Assembly (NCBI GenBank): GCA_016713735.1
Contig: JADJOP010000001.1
Span: forward strand, 525,090 to 589,089
Reading direction: 5' to 3'
Source: Bryobacterales bacterium
GTDB lineage: Bacteria > Acidobacteriota > Terriglobia > Bryobacterales > Bryobacteraceae
Length of the DNA: 64,000 bases
This document shows, in pieces, positions 31,448-40,441 of the stretch; position 1 is the stretch's first letter, and each line of letters begins with the position of its first letter. A program made the translations under genes and the position numbers. Below the pieces are notes generated by a model, which saw only the letters and a program-made list of their open reading frames with translations, was not told where the DNA came from and did no database searches.

Positions 31448-32864
31448 GCCAGCAAGCGGGTGAAGAGTTCGCTGTATTGGGCGGCGCTGGAGTCCCAACT
31501 GAAGTCGCGGTGCATGGCGGTGCGCTGCATGGTGCGGTAGCGGGCGGGCTGTTTCTTGTAGGTGTCGAGGGCGGCGTGGACGGCGCCGAGCATTTCGGCT
31601 CCGTTGTAGCCCCAGAACTTGAAGCCGGTGTCGCCGTCGACGGTGTCTTCGAGGCCTCCGGTGGCGCGGACGATGGGGAGCGTGCCGTAGCGGAGGGAGT
31701 AAATCTGATTGAGGCCGCAGGGTTCGTAGCGGCTGGGCATGAGGAAGAAGTCAGAGCCGGCTTCGATTTTGTGGGCGAGGGCGTTGGAGTATTGGACGCG
31801 GACTGAGAGGCTGTCCGGGTAGGTGGCGGCGAGCCAGCGGAAGAGGTCTTCGAATTCGCGTTCGCCGGTGCCGAGGACGACGAATTGGGCGCCGGTATCC
31901 ATGAGGGGTTGGGCGACCTGGGCGATCAGATCAAAGCCCTTCTGTTTAGCGAAGCGGGAGACGATGCCGATGAGGGGGCGTTTGGGGTCGGTCGCGTCTA
32001 GGCCGAATTCGCGGAGGAGATCGAGCTTGCAGGCGAGCTTGCCGGGGAGGGTGTCGGAGGAGTAGCGCTGGGCGATGAAGCGGTCGGTTTCGGGGTTCCA
32101 CTCGGCGTAGTCGACGCCGTTGAGGATGCCGCTCAAGGAGCTGGAGCGGGCGGCGAGGAGGCCTTCGAGGCCTTCACCGAAGTAGGGGGTTTGGATTTCG
32201 CGGGCGTAGGTGGGGCTGACGGTGGTGATCCAGTCGGCATAGACGATGGCGCCTTTGAGGAAGCTGATGTCGCCGTGGAACTCGAGCAGGTCGGGGCGCA
32301 TGTGTTCGGGGCCGAGGCCGATGTCGGGGAGGAGGCTGGGGGCGAAGCGGCCCTGATAGCCGAGGTTGTGGATGGTGGTGACGATTTTGGTGCCGAAGAA
32401 GGTGGGGTCGTGGGAGTAGAAGTGGCGGAGGTAGGGGGCGACGAGTCCGGCCTGCCAGTCGTGAATGTTGAGGATTTGGGGGCGGAAGACCTGGCGCGAG
32501 AGGGCGATGGCGGCGTGGGAGAGGAGGCTGAAGCGGATGTGGTTGTCGCCGAAGTCGGAGCCGTGGGAGCCGTAGTAGCCGTCGCGGCCGAACAGGGGCG
32601 GGCAATCGACGAAGTAGTAGGGGACGCCGCGGAGTTGTTTGACCCAGAAGTCGGCGTGGAAGACCATCCAGCCGGGGTGGAGGGGGACGGCGGTGGCGAC
32701 GCGGGCGGCATCGTCGAGAGGGATGGAGCCGTAGCGGGGGAGGAGGACGGCGACGTCTTCGCCGCGGGCGCGGAGGGCTTGGGGAGTGCGCCGAGAACAT
32801 CGCCGAGGCCGCCGGATTTGGCGAAGGGCACGGCTTCGGAGGAGACCATCAGGATGCGTGACAT
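31444..32864 (-). CDS. glgA: Glycogen synthase GlgA, one-base frameshift
   Basis: From the ATG at 32864 the N-terminus MSRILMVSSEAVPFAKSGGL (then GDVLGALPK) has the ADP-glucose-binding KSGGLGDV motif. The rest of the protein, from about residue 32 (LHPGWMVFHADFWVKQLRGV) to the end, is in another frame. One G is missing after the codons for ALPK (near 32780); restoring it gives 473 residues, the usual GlgA length. The C-terminal motif PSRYEPCGLNQIYSLRYGTL is intact. It makes alpha-1,4-glucan from ADP-glucose. It overlaps the membrane protein end by 4 bases (convergent). Confidence 0.9.
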
Positions 32865-32894
32865 GAAAGGATCAGTCTGCATGATACAGTCACG

Positions 32895-34259
32895 GTGATG
32901 CAACGGCGTGATTTCCTGGGGACGGCCGCGGGAGCGGCGGCGAGCGCGGCGGGAGCGGCGGGAGCGGCGCAAAACCGCCCGAACATTCTGGTGTTGATGC
33001 CTGACCAGTGGCGCGGGCAGGACCTGGGTTCAATGGGCAACGAGCAGGTGCGAACGCCTGTGTTGGACCGGCTGGCGGCGGATGGGACGCAGTTTACGAA
33101 TGCCGTGGCGAACTGCCCGGTGTGTACGCCGGCGCGGGCTTGTTTGTTGACGGGGCGCTATCCGCACCAGGTGAAGATGGCGGTGAACGATGTGCCGCTG
33201 GGGATTCAGGAGGTGACCATCGCTGAGTTGCTGCAGCGGGCGGGTTACTACACGGGCTTCATCGGCAAGTGGCATTTGCATGGGGGGCTGCGGAACCCGG
33301 GCTTTGTGCCGCCGGGCGAGCGGCGGCAGGGGTTTGATTTTTGGGCGGCCAACATCTGCAACCACAACTACCTGAAGACCTGGTATTTCCGCGATGACGA
33401 CCAGCCGATTCCGGTGCCGGGCTACGAGGTGTTCACGTGGACGGATCTGGCGATTGAGTTTCTCGGCAACGCCAAGGCCAAGGAGCAGCCGTTCTTTTTG
33501 AACGTCTGGTACGGGCCGCCGCATGATCCGTATATCGTGCCGAAGGGGTACGAGGGGATGTACGACGCGGCGCAGTTGAAGATGCGGCCGAACTGGAAAG
33601 AGGGCGCGAAACGCGGGGGGACGCCGAAGGACATTGCGGGCTACTACTCGGCGATCACGTGTTTGGATGATGAGATCGGGCGACTGCTGGGGAAGCTGGA
33701 GTCGATGGGATTAGCGGACAATACGGTCGTTTATTTCATGAGCGACCACGGGGACATGTTGGGGAGCCAGCAGACGTTTTTGAAGCGCAAGCCGTGGGAG
33801 GAGTCGGCGCTGGTGCCGGGGATTTTCCGCTGGCCGGGGAAGATCAAGGCGGGGCGGCGGAGCGGGGCGCATGTGTCGCATATTGACGTGGTGCCGACGC
33901 TGCTGGGCTTTGCGGGGGTGAAGCAGTTGGCGTCGATGCCGGGGACGGATCTTTCTGGCTATCTGACGGGCGCGACGGACAAGGCTCCGGAGGAGGCGCA
34001 CATGATGATCTACACCTCGACGGAGATGGAAGAGCACGGGCCGTGGCGGGGGATTCGCAACCAGAAGTGGAAGTACGCCCGGCACGAGACGAAGCCGTGG
34101 GTGTTGTATGACCTGGAGAAGGACCCGTTTGAGCTAAAGAACCTGGCCGGGGAGACGGCGCACAAGGCGCTGATGGCGGAGATGGATGGGCGCATCGCGG
34201 CGCACATGGCGGCGATGGGGGATGACTGGGTGCAGCGGTTTGACCGGCCGTTCCGCTAA
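32895..34259 (+). CDS. Exported sulfatase
   Basis: 454 residues, with an export signal (MMQRRDFLGTAAGAAASAAG) resembling a twin-arginine type. The sulfatase signature CTPARACLLTGR begins at residue 77, where Cys77 would be turned into formylglycine. Metal-site phrases: LVLMPDQWRGQDLG near the start and YFMSDHGDMLGSQQTF later. The length is typical. It probably removes sulfate from polysaccharides. No sulfatase-maturing enzyme is in the window. The start is only 30 bases from the divergent glgA start. Confidence 0.92.
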   Translation: MMQRRDFLGTAAGAAASAAGAAGAAQNRPNILVLMPDQWRGQDLGSMGNEQVRTPVLDRLAADGTQFTNAVANCPVCTPARACLLTGRYPHQVKMAVNDVPLGIQEVTIAELLQRAGYYTGFIGKWHLHGGLRNPGFVPPGERRQGFDFWAANICNHNYLKTWYFRDDDQPIPVPGYEVFTWTDLAIEFLGNAKAKEQPFFLNVWYGPPHDPYIVPKGYEGMYDAAQLKMRPNWKEGAKRGGTPKDIAGYYSAITCLDDEIGRLLGKLESMGLADNTVVYFMSDHGDMLGSQQTFLKRKPWEESALVPGIFRWPGKIKAGRRSGAHVSHIDVVPTLLGFAGVKQLASMPGTDLSGYLTGATDKAPEEAHMMIYTSTEMEEHGPWRGIRNQKWKYARHETKPWVLYDLEKDPFELKNLAGETAHKALMAEMDGRIAAHMAAMGDDWVQRFDRPFR

Positions 34260-34444
34260 GCGGGGTTCGGTCGGGGTGGGGTGGGGGGTAGGCGGGGGGG
34301 GCGGGGTGGACGTCCATGCTTGCGCGGAAAGCCTGCGGTTCGGGCGGGTGGCGGACTCGGAGGAGATGATCTGCGGAGGGGCGCGGGAACGGTCGACGCA
34401 CCAGAAGGGGCGGGGGGTGACGGGACGAAAGCTGCCGAGGGGGG
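34260..34444. other. Intergenic stretch, no gene seen
   Basis: G-rich, without a convincing hairpin or coding sequence. It lies between the sulfatase and a truncated Uma2-like gene. Confidence 0.5.
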
Positions 34445-34576
34445 CTAGAGGCCCTTCATGATCTCGTGGATCGCCTTTGCATTGCGCCGTTCGACTACTG
34501 AGCCACCGAGCAGTTCCTTGTGAAATTGCCCGGCTTCGGGCAGGGCGAGGAATTGCTCGACCGTCAGCGAGGGCAT
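34445..34576 (-). pseudogene. Truncated Uma2-family (DUF820) fragment
   Basis: 43 residues: MPSLTVEQFLALPEAGQFHK followed by ELLGGSVVERRNAKAIHEIM. This is the N-terminal part of Uma2-type nuclease-fold proteins (normally about 190 residues) and lacks the catalytic core. It lies directly before the end of the alanine dehydrogenase gene. Probably a remnant. Confidence 0.6.
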
Positions 34577-34580
34577 GGCT

Positions 34581-35693
34581 CTACAGCAGCGTCTTCAGCT
34601 CGCTGTGCTCCAGGCCCTGGCTTTCGGCGACGGCGGCGTAGGTGATGCGGCCCTGGTAGGTGTTGACGCCTTCGTAGATGGCGGGGCTGTCGATGCAGGC
34701 CTGGACGAGGCCTTTTTTGGCGAGGGAGAGGACGTAGGGGAAGGTGGCGTTGGTCAGCGCCAGCGTCGAGGTGTGGGGGACGGCGGCGGGCATGTTGGAG
34801 ACGCAGTAGTGGAGGACGTCGTCGACGAAGTAGATGGGGTCGGTGTGGGTGGTGGCACGGGAGGTTTCGAAGCAGCCGCCCTGGTCGATGGCGACGTCGA
34901 CGAGGACGGAGCCGGCGCGCATGTCCTTGAGCCAGTCGCGGCGGATGAGGCGGGGGGCGGAGGCGCCGGGGATGAGGACGCCGCCGATGACGAGGTCGGC
35001 GAGTTTGACGGCTTCGTGGATGGTCCAGGTGTTGGAGGCGAGCGTGGTGACGTTGGAGTTGAAGATGTCGTCGAGTTGGCGGAGGCGGTCGAGGTTGCGG
35101 TCAATGATGGTGACGTGGGCGCCGAGGCCGAAGGCCATTTTGGCGGCGTTGAGGCCGACGATGCCGCCGCCGAGGATGACGACGTTGGCGGGGGCGACGC
35201 CGGGGACGCCGCCGAGGAGGATGCCGCGGCCGCCGTTGGGGCGTTCGAGATACTGGGCGCCGATTTGCACGGACATGCGGCCGGCGACCTCGCTCATGGG
35301 GATGAGCAGGGGCAGCGAGCCGTCGCGCTCGCGGATGGTCTCATAGGCCACGGAGTTGACCTTGGTTTCGACGAGCTTGGCGGTGAGTTCGGGGAGCGGG
35401 GCGAGGTGGAGGTAGGTGAACAGCGTGAGGCCGGGGTGGAGGTGGGCGTATTCGGAGGGCTGGGGCTCCTTGACCTTGATGACCATGTGGGCGGACTTCC
35501 AGACGCTCGCCGCATCGGGGGCGATGGAGGCTCCGGAGGCGATGTACGCGGCATCGGGGATGGAGGAGCCGACGCCGGCTCCGGCCTGGACGAGAACGGT
35601 GTGGCCGGCTTCGACGAGCGCGGTGACGCCGCTGGGGACGAGTCCGACGCGGGACTCGTGGTCTTTCACTTCGGTGGGGACGCCGATGATCAT
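34581..35693 (-). CDS. ald: Alanine dehydrogenase
   Basis: 370 residues, the family length, from the ATG at 35693 (MIIGVPTEVKDHESRVGLVP). It catalyses reversible NAD-dependent deamination of L-alanine to pyruvate. Visible: the substrate-binding Lys in VIKVKEPQPSEY, catalytic His in FTYLHLAPL, Rossmann glycines in VVILGGGIVGLNAAKMAFGL, and DVAIDQGGCFETSRATTHTD. The frame is open upstream because of the neighbouring gene. The start overlaps the peptidoglycan-binding gene by 4 bases. Confidence 0.95.
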   Translation of the reverse strand: MIIGVPTEVKDHESRVGLVPSGVTALVEAGHTVLVQAGAGVGSSIPDAAYIASGASIAPDAASVWKSAHMVIKVKEPQPSEYAHLHPGLTLFTYLHLAPLPELTAKLVETKVNSVAYETIRERDGSLPLLIPMSEVAGRMSVQIGAQYLERPNGGRGILLGGVPGVAPANVVILGGGIVGLNAAKMAFGLGAHVTIIDRNLDRLRQLDDIFNSNVTTLASNTWTIHEAVKLADLVIGGVLIPGASAPRLIRRDWLKDMRAGSVLVDVAIDQGGCFETSRATTHTDPIYFVDDVLHYCVSNMPAAVPHTSTLALTNATFPYVLSLAKKGLVQACIDSPAIYEGVNTYQGRITYAAVAESQGLEHSELKTLL

Positions 35694-36272
35694 TGAGGTG
35701 CCTTGTCGTTGGGAGTGGGGGGTGAGCCCTCGGTGGGTACGGCGACGGGGGGCGTGGGTGTGGGAGCGGACTGGGGCGCGGAGGGGGCCGGCTGGACGCT
35801 GCCGCGCTTGGGTCCGAGGCCGAGGGCGATGAGGCTGAGCGAGCCGAGTTTGCCGTCGGGCTTGAGGTTTTGTTCCTGCTGGAATTTCTTGAGGGCGAGG
35901 GTGGAGGCTTCGCCCCACTTGCCGTCGGTTTCGCCTTCGAAATAGCCGCGCTGCTTGAGGGCGCGCTGGATTTCGGCGTAGCGTTCGGGGGAGGGCTTGG
36001 CCTGGCCGGCGGGGCGGCGGACGCGGCGGCGGGCGGTGGTGGAGCGGCGGCGGACGGGGCGCTTGGTGGATTTGGCCGATTTGACGGTGGATTTTTGGCG
36101 GTGGACTTTTTTTGGCGCTGGACTTCTTGGCCGTTGTGGACTTGGAGGTAGACTTCCTGGCCGCCGTGGTCCTGGTGGACTTCGGCGCGGGCTTCTTGGC
36201 GGGGGCGGCGTTGGCGGCCATCCAGCCGAGGAGCAGGCCAACGCAGAGAAAGCAGTGAACGATGGCGCGCAA
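35690..36272 (-). CDS. Secreted peptidoglycan-binding protein, one-base frameshift
   Basis: Signal peptide from the ATG at 36272 (MRAIVHCFLCVGLLLGWMAA), then a Lys/Thr/Ser-rich stretch. After a run of seven T on the plus strand (36107-36113) the sense continues in another frame: HRQKSTVKSAKSTKRPVRRR, then a PG_binding_1 domain (YAEIQRALKQRGYFEGETDG and WGEASTLALKKFQQEQ) and a Pro-rich tail. Taking out one base gives a 193-residue protein. The basic linker and the domain suggest binding to the cell wall. Confidence 0.75.
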
Positions 36273-36321
36273 GCCTCAATTTTAGCAAACGGGAAGGCAG
36301 GCACCACCGTATGCTGGTTGC

Positions 36322-36774
36322 ATGAAGTGGCAAGCGTGGACTGGGATCATGGCGCTCGTGCTGTGCGCCGGGTGCGCGAAGAAGGAGGACGTGCAGGCGA
36401 AGCGCGAGGAGGAGTTCCGGCAGTTGTTGACGGGCGCGCGGCTGGCCGGGCGGTTTTCCATAACGGGGCGGCCGGAGGTGCGCGAGGATTCCTACAAGAT
36501 TTCGAGCGTGACCAAGCTGGCGGGCGGGATTTGGACGATCAATGCGGAGATTCCGCGCAAGTCAGGGCCGGTGACGCTGCCGGTGCCGGTGCGCGTGGAG
36601 TGGGCGGGGGACACGCCGGTGATGCAGTTGACCGATGCGACGCTGCCGGGGATGGGGACGTTTACGGCGCGGATTTTGTTCTACAAGGACAAGACGGGCA
36701 AGGGGCACTATGCGGGGTTTTGGTGGGGCGGGGATCATGGCGGGGAGATGTTTGGGGTGGTAGAGCGGCACTAA
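36322..36774 (+). CDS. Lipoprotein of unknown function
   Basis: 150 residues with a lipoprotein signal (MKWQAWTGIMALVLCAGCAK; the lipobox is LCAGC). The mature part is beta-rich (TGARLAGRFSITGRPEVRED, and KGHYAGFWWGGDHGGEMFGV). Family not recognised. Start chosen for the signal peptide. Confidence 0.75.
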   Translation: MKWQAWTGIMALVLCAGCAKKEDVQAKREEEFRQLLTGARLAGRFSITGRPEVREDSYKISSVTKLAGGIWTINAEIPRKSGPVTLPVPVRVEWAGDTPVMQLTDATLPGMGTFTARILFYKDKTGKGHYAGFWWGGDHGGEMFGVVERH

Positions 36775-36844
36775 CCGTGCCGGGCCTCCGCGGCCCTGGC
36801 GCGAGGGGCATTGGCTCATCCTTGCGGTGAGGGAGACTGGAGCT

Positions 36845-37036
36845 ATGAGTGATAGCGAGTTGGATTCCGGCGCGGATCACAATGAAGTGGAGCCGGGGCG
36901 GGACAACGGAAAGCGGGGGCCGTTGCGGCGACTCACGCTCGAGGAGCTGGTTGCCAGGGTTGAGCCGGAGAATGTCCATGGCGAGACGGATTGGGGTCCG
37001 GATGTGGGGAAGGAGAGGTGGTGGGTGCAGCCGTGA
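36845..37036 (+). CDS. Orphan MazE-type antitoxin tail
   Basis: 63 residues with GGAG before the ATG. The C-terminal part RLTLEELVARVEPENVHGET followed by DWGPDVGKERW is the toxin-binding tail seen in many AbrB/MazE antitoxins. The N-terminal AbrB DNA-binding domain is missing, and no mazF follows. It could be a remnant or a stand-alone anti-toxin peptide. It is antisense to the overrun of the gene at 37050. Confidence 0.55.
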   Translation: MSDSELDSGADHNEVEPGRDNGKRGPLRRLTLEELVARVEPENVHGETDWGPDVGKERWWVQP

Positions 37037-37049
37037 GAATCGGTGACCC

Positions 37050-39777
37050 CTACGGCTGCTGCTGGCGGTGCTGTTCGCGCAGCACGCGGGGGTCGTCCAT
37101 GCGGGGGGGAGGGTTGGGGGTCCATGGGTTCGCGGGCCTTGGAGGGGTCGAAGACTTCGAGGGTGGAGGGTTCGAGGTTGTAGGGGGTGAAGTCGGGGGT
37201 GTCGGTGAAGATGTGGCCGAGGTCGGCGGCGGCGGCGTCGTAGAGGTTGAGGGGCGGGATGCGTAGGATGCGGAAGGCGAGTTTCAAGAGCGCCGGGAAG
37301 CTGGCATTGGCGTGGGAGCAGTAGTTCTTTTTGGCCCAGGGGCTGGCGGCGAGGAAGACGGTGCGGTGGGAGTCGATGTGGTCGACACCGCCTTGGGCGT
37401 CGTCTTCGGTGACCAAGATGGCCATGCGTTTCCAGTAGGGAGTCTGAGAAAGAAATTGGACGATGCGGCCTAGGGCGTGGTCGTTATCGGCGACGTAGGA
37501 GGCTTGGAAGGGGTAGCCGTCTTCGGGGCGGGGGGCGGTCATGTGGTCGCCGGGGAGGTGGATGAAGATGAGGCGGGGGAGAGGTTTGCCGGCGCGGAGG
37601 TAGTCGCGGTCGATCTCGTTGATGAACTGGTTGGCCCGGAACTGATCGGGGATGTTCATGTTGTAGCCGGGGTAATCGAACGAGGTGTTGCGGAAGAGGG
37701 GCGCGGGCATGGGGACGTTGGTGAGGACGCGGGCGCCGGTGGGTTTGAGGCCCTTGCCTTCGTCGATGCCGGCAAGTTCGAAGCCTTCGCCGAAGTTGCG
37801 GAAGCCGATGTTGTGGCGTTCGAGGTGATGCCAGAGGGCGCCGGCTTCGAGCTGCTCTTCGGGGTGGACGGAGGAGTTGGATTGCGGGAAGAGGAGGCGG
37901 CCGGGGGCTGAGGCGGGGTCGCCGGGCGGGGGGAAGCGGAAGTCCTTTTGCCCACCATAGGCGGCCATGAGGGTGGATTCGGTCCAGGCGTTGGGGTAGG
38001 AGCCGACGATCCAGTGGTGGCCGTCGACGGAGACTTCGGAGTCGGCGTAGAAGTTGTCAGAGAAGGCGAAGCGTTCGGCGAGGGCGTGGTGGTTGGGGGT
38101 GATGTTGACGAAGCGGAGGCCGAGGCGCTGGCGGAGTTCGGTTCGCTGCTGGACGATGACGCCGCGTTTGCCGAAGCGGGCGAGCGGGGGGAGGGCTTCG
38201 ACGGGGCCGTTGGCGGCGGATTCGAGGTCGCCGAAGACTTCGTCGAAGGTGCGGTTTTCCTTGACGATGATGACGACGTGATCGAGGTCGGCAGGGAGCG
38301 GCGGGGCGGCGGCTTCGCGCGAGGGGGTGAAGCCGTTGTTGGCCCAGACGCGGCGGGTGAGGGCGGTGAGTTCATCGGGGCCGGGGAGGGGGGCGATGGA
38401 GACGGCGCCGCGGCGGAGTTCGCCCTGGAAGCTGCCGCGGATGGGGCCCTGGCGTTCGGCATTGGGCCCGGTGCCGTGGCCTTTGGCGGAGGCGACGAAG
38501 AGGCGGCCGTCGCGGGTGGCGGCGCGGGTGGGGAACCAGGCGGTGGGGATGTGGCCGAGGACGGCGGGGGAGCGGGCGTCGATGACGGCGAGGGCGTTGA
38601 TGCCGGCTTCGGCGGCGAGGATCCACTGGTTGGTGGGCTCGTAGTGGAGGCCGATGGGGAGCATCCCGCGCAGGGCTTCGAGGCCGGGGACGCGGAGTTC
38701 GATGTCGCGCTCGAGTTGCAGCGTGCGGGCGTTGAGGACGGTGATGGTGTCCTGGTTGGCGTTGGAGACGAAGATGCGGTCAGCGGTGGCGACGACGCCG
38801 GAGGGGCTGGCGCCGCCCATGATGGCGCCGCCGAAGGGCTTGCCGGTGCGGACGACGTTGATGAGCTTGGGGGCGGCGGGGTCGGCGACGTCGACGATGG
38901 CGAGGGAGTTCGATTCGCGGGCGTTGGGGTCGCCGAGGCCGGGGACGTCGACCATGCCGGAGGCGGTTTGGCGGCGCGCGCCGTCGCGGGCTTCGGGCGA
39001 GGGGAAGCCGAAGGCGGGGGTGGGGAGGCCGGTTTCGCGGGCGCGCTTGGGGTCGGCGCCGGGGATGACCTTGTATTCGAACATGCCGACGTGGGTGACG
39101 TAGACGCGGCGGGCATCGGGGGAGAGGGCGATGGCGAAGGGGAGGCGGCCGGTGCGGAGGCTGGCGGTGATGCGCTTCTTCTTGGTGTCGATGACGGCGA
39201 GGCGGAAGTTGGCCTGGTCGAGGACGTAGAGGAGGCCGCGGCGGGGGTCGAGGGCGAGGTCGCCGGTGTAGGAGTTGCGGTAGCCGCCGGTGTTGAGGTC
39301 GTAGAGCTGCTTGAGGGAGCCGGAGCGGGCGTCGACGAGGCGGACGCGGCCGGAGTTGCCTTCGCTGGCGTAGAGTTCGCGGTCGTTGGCGAAGGCGAGT
39401 CCTTGGAAGACGCTGCGCCAGTCGCCGTCGTCGTCATTGGGATCGCCCTGGCCGCGGGGGTCGGCCTGGAGGGTGTTGGTGCGCCAGCCGGCGCCTTCGC
39501 GGTGGAGGACGGTGAGGGAATAGCGGTTGGGGCCGCCGTCGGCGGTGACGAGGGTTTCGCCGTTGGGGGAGAGGGCGAGGCCGAAGGGACCGGGGCCGGT
39601 GGGGTATTGCTGGCCGAGAGGGGAGATGAGGCGGCCGCCGGGGAGGACGCTTTCGGCGCCGGGGCGGCGGACGGCGGGGCGGTCGCCAGCGGGGGGGCGG
39701 AATTCAGCGGCGAGGGCGCAGAGGCCGAGGAGGAGGCAGAGGGAGAGTGGGAGCAGGTTGGGCTTGCGCCGGTGCAT
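37050..39777 (-). CDS. Secreted YVTN-type beta-propeller/phosphoesterase protein, late frameshift
   Basis: Signal peptide (MHRRKPNLLPLSLCLLLGLC), then seven-bladed propeller repeats (FGLALSPNGETLVTADGG; FAIALSPDARRVYVTHVG) over about residues 50-470, then an acid-phosphatase/phospholipase-C-like phosphoesterase domain (HVVIIVKENRTFDEVFGDLE; DSEVSVDGHHWIVGSYPNAW; ILVTEDDAQGGVDHIDSHRT). The given frame overruns to 36877, but a run of seven G at 37103-37109 marks a one-base insertion. After correction it ends MDDPRVLREQHRQQQP at 37050 (908 residues). Probably phosphate release or surface binding. Confidence 0.85.
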
Positions 39778-39816
39778 CAGGTTTATGGTATCCGGTTGGG
39801 GGGTGGCGGGGCAGGG

Positions 39817-40441
39817 CTAAGCGGATGGATCTGAGTGCGGATGGCGTTCCCGGATGGCCCTGATGAGCGAATGGACATCGCGGCAGAGCTTGTCGAAGGA
39901 GTCAGAGCGCCTCGCGAGTTGTAGGTCGAGGCGGGCCGAGAACCGGGCTTGGTCGACAACTTCCTTGTATGGAATCCCGGCGACCTTCCTGAGCCAGTCC
40001 TTTGCGCTGCGAACTGACTCCGGGTGATCGGGAGCATGGGTCGCCCCTGGGGAGCATGCCGTGATCCCGGTACGAGTCTAGGGACCAGAGGAACCAGGTT
40101 TCGTATTCCCGGTAGGCACAAACGACAGCGATCGGGATTCCGGGCCGCAATGTGACAGCTCGTGCCAGCAGGCTTGGCCCGATCTCGGCAGGGCAATCAT
40201 CTTCACAGTCAGTCAGGATCATCACGGCTCCACCTTCCCCTGCATTGTCGAGGGCGATGGCTAAGTAGTTGGCGAGTTCACGGGAATCCGGGTTGAGGAG
40301 TGAACTCTCCGAGCATCGAACCGGACGTGCGACGGGGACCTGGAACTCGGGACTTACCTCGGAGATGATGCGCCGGAGCAGTTCGGGAAAGGCGGACACC
40401 TCACCGTGGCCGGTTACGAGGGGAGCGATTCGGGGCATCAT
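39817..40441 (-). CDS. DUF4276 TOPRIM-like protein, partner of the AAA ATPase, one frameshift
   Basis: The N-terminus APLVTGHGEVSAFPELLRRI has the Glu of the TOPRIM/OLD-nuclease-like fold; ILTDCEDDCPAEIG supplies the Asp cluster; VVCAYREYETWFLWSLDSYR is the family's next motif. After about residue 132 the sense continues in another frame (ESVRSAKDWLRKVAGIPYKE to HPHSDPSA) and ends at 39817. One extra base near 40040-40055 accounts for it, and the corrected length is 207 residues. The start overlaps the ATPase stop (TGATG). It is probably the nuclease or effector of a two-gene system. Confidence 0.8.

Noticed and set aside
32165..32800. Several Pro/Arg-rich open frames inside glgA
   Set aside because: They are out-of-frame readings; the GlgA frame has all family motifs once the single missing base is restored.
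37948..39834. A 628-codon open frame on the plus strand opposite the propeller gene
   Set aside because: It is rich in Gly, Ala, Val, Glu and Asp with no fold pattern, which is what the antisense of GC-rich coding DNA gives. The minus-strand protein has a signal peptide and clear domains. The same holds for the long plus-strand frames at 753-2516, 25497-27314, 42386-43888 and 50226-53282.
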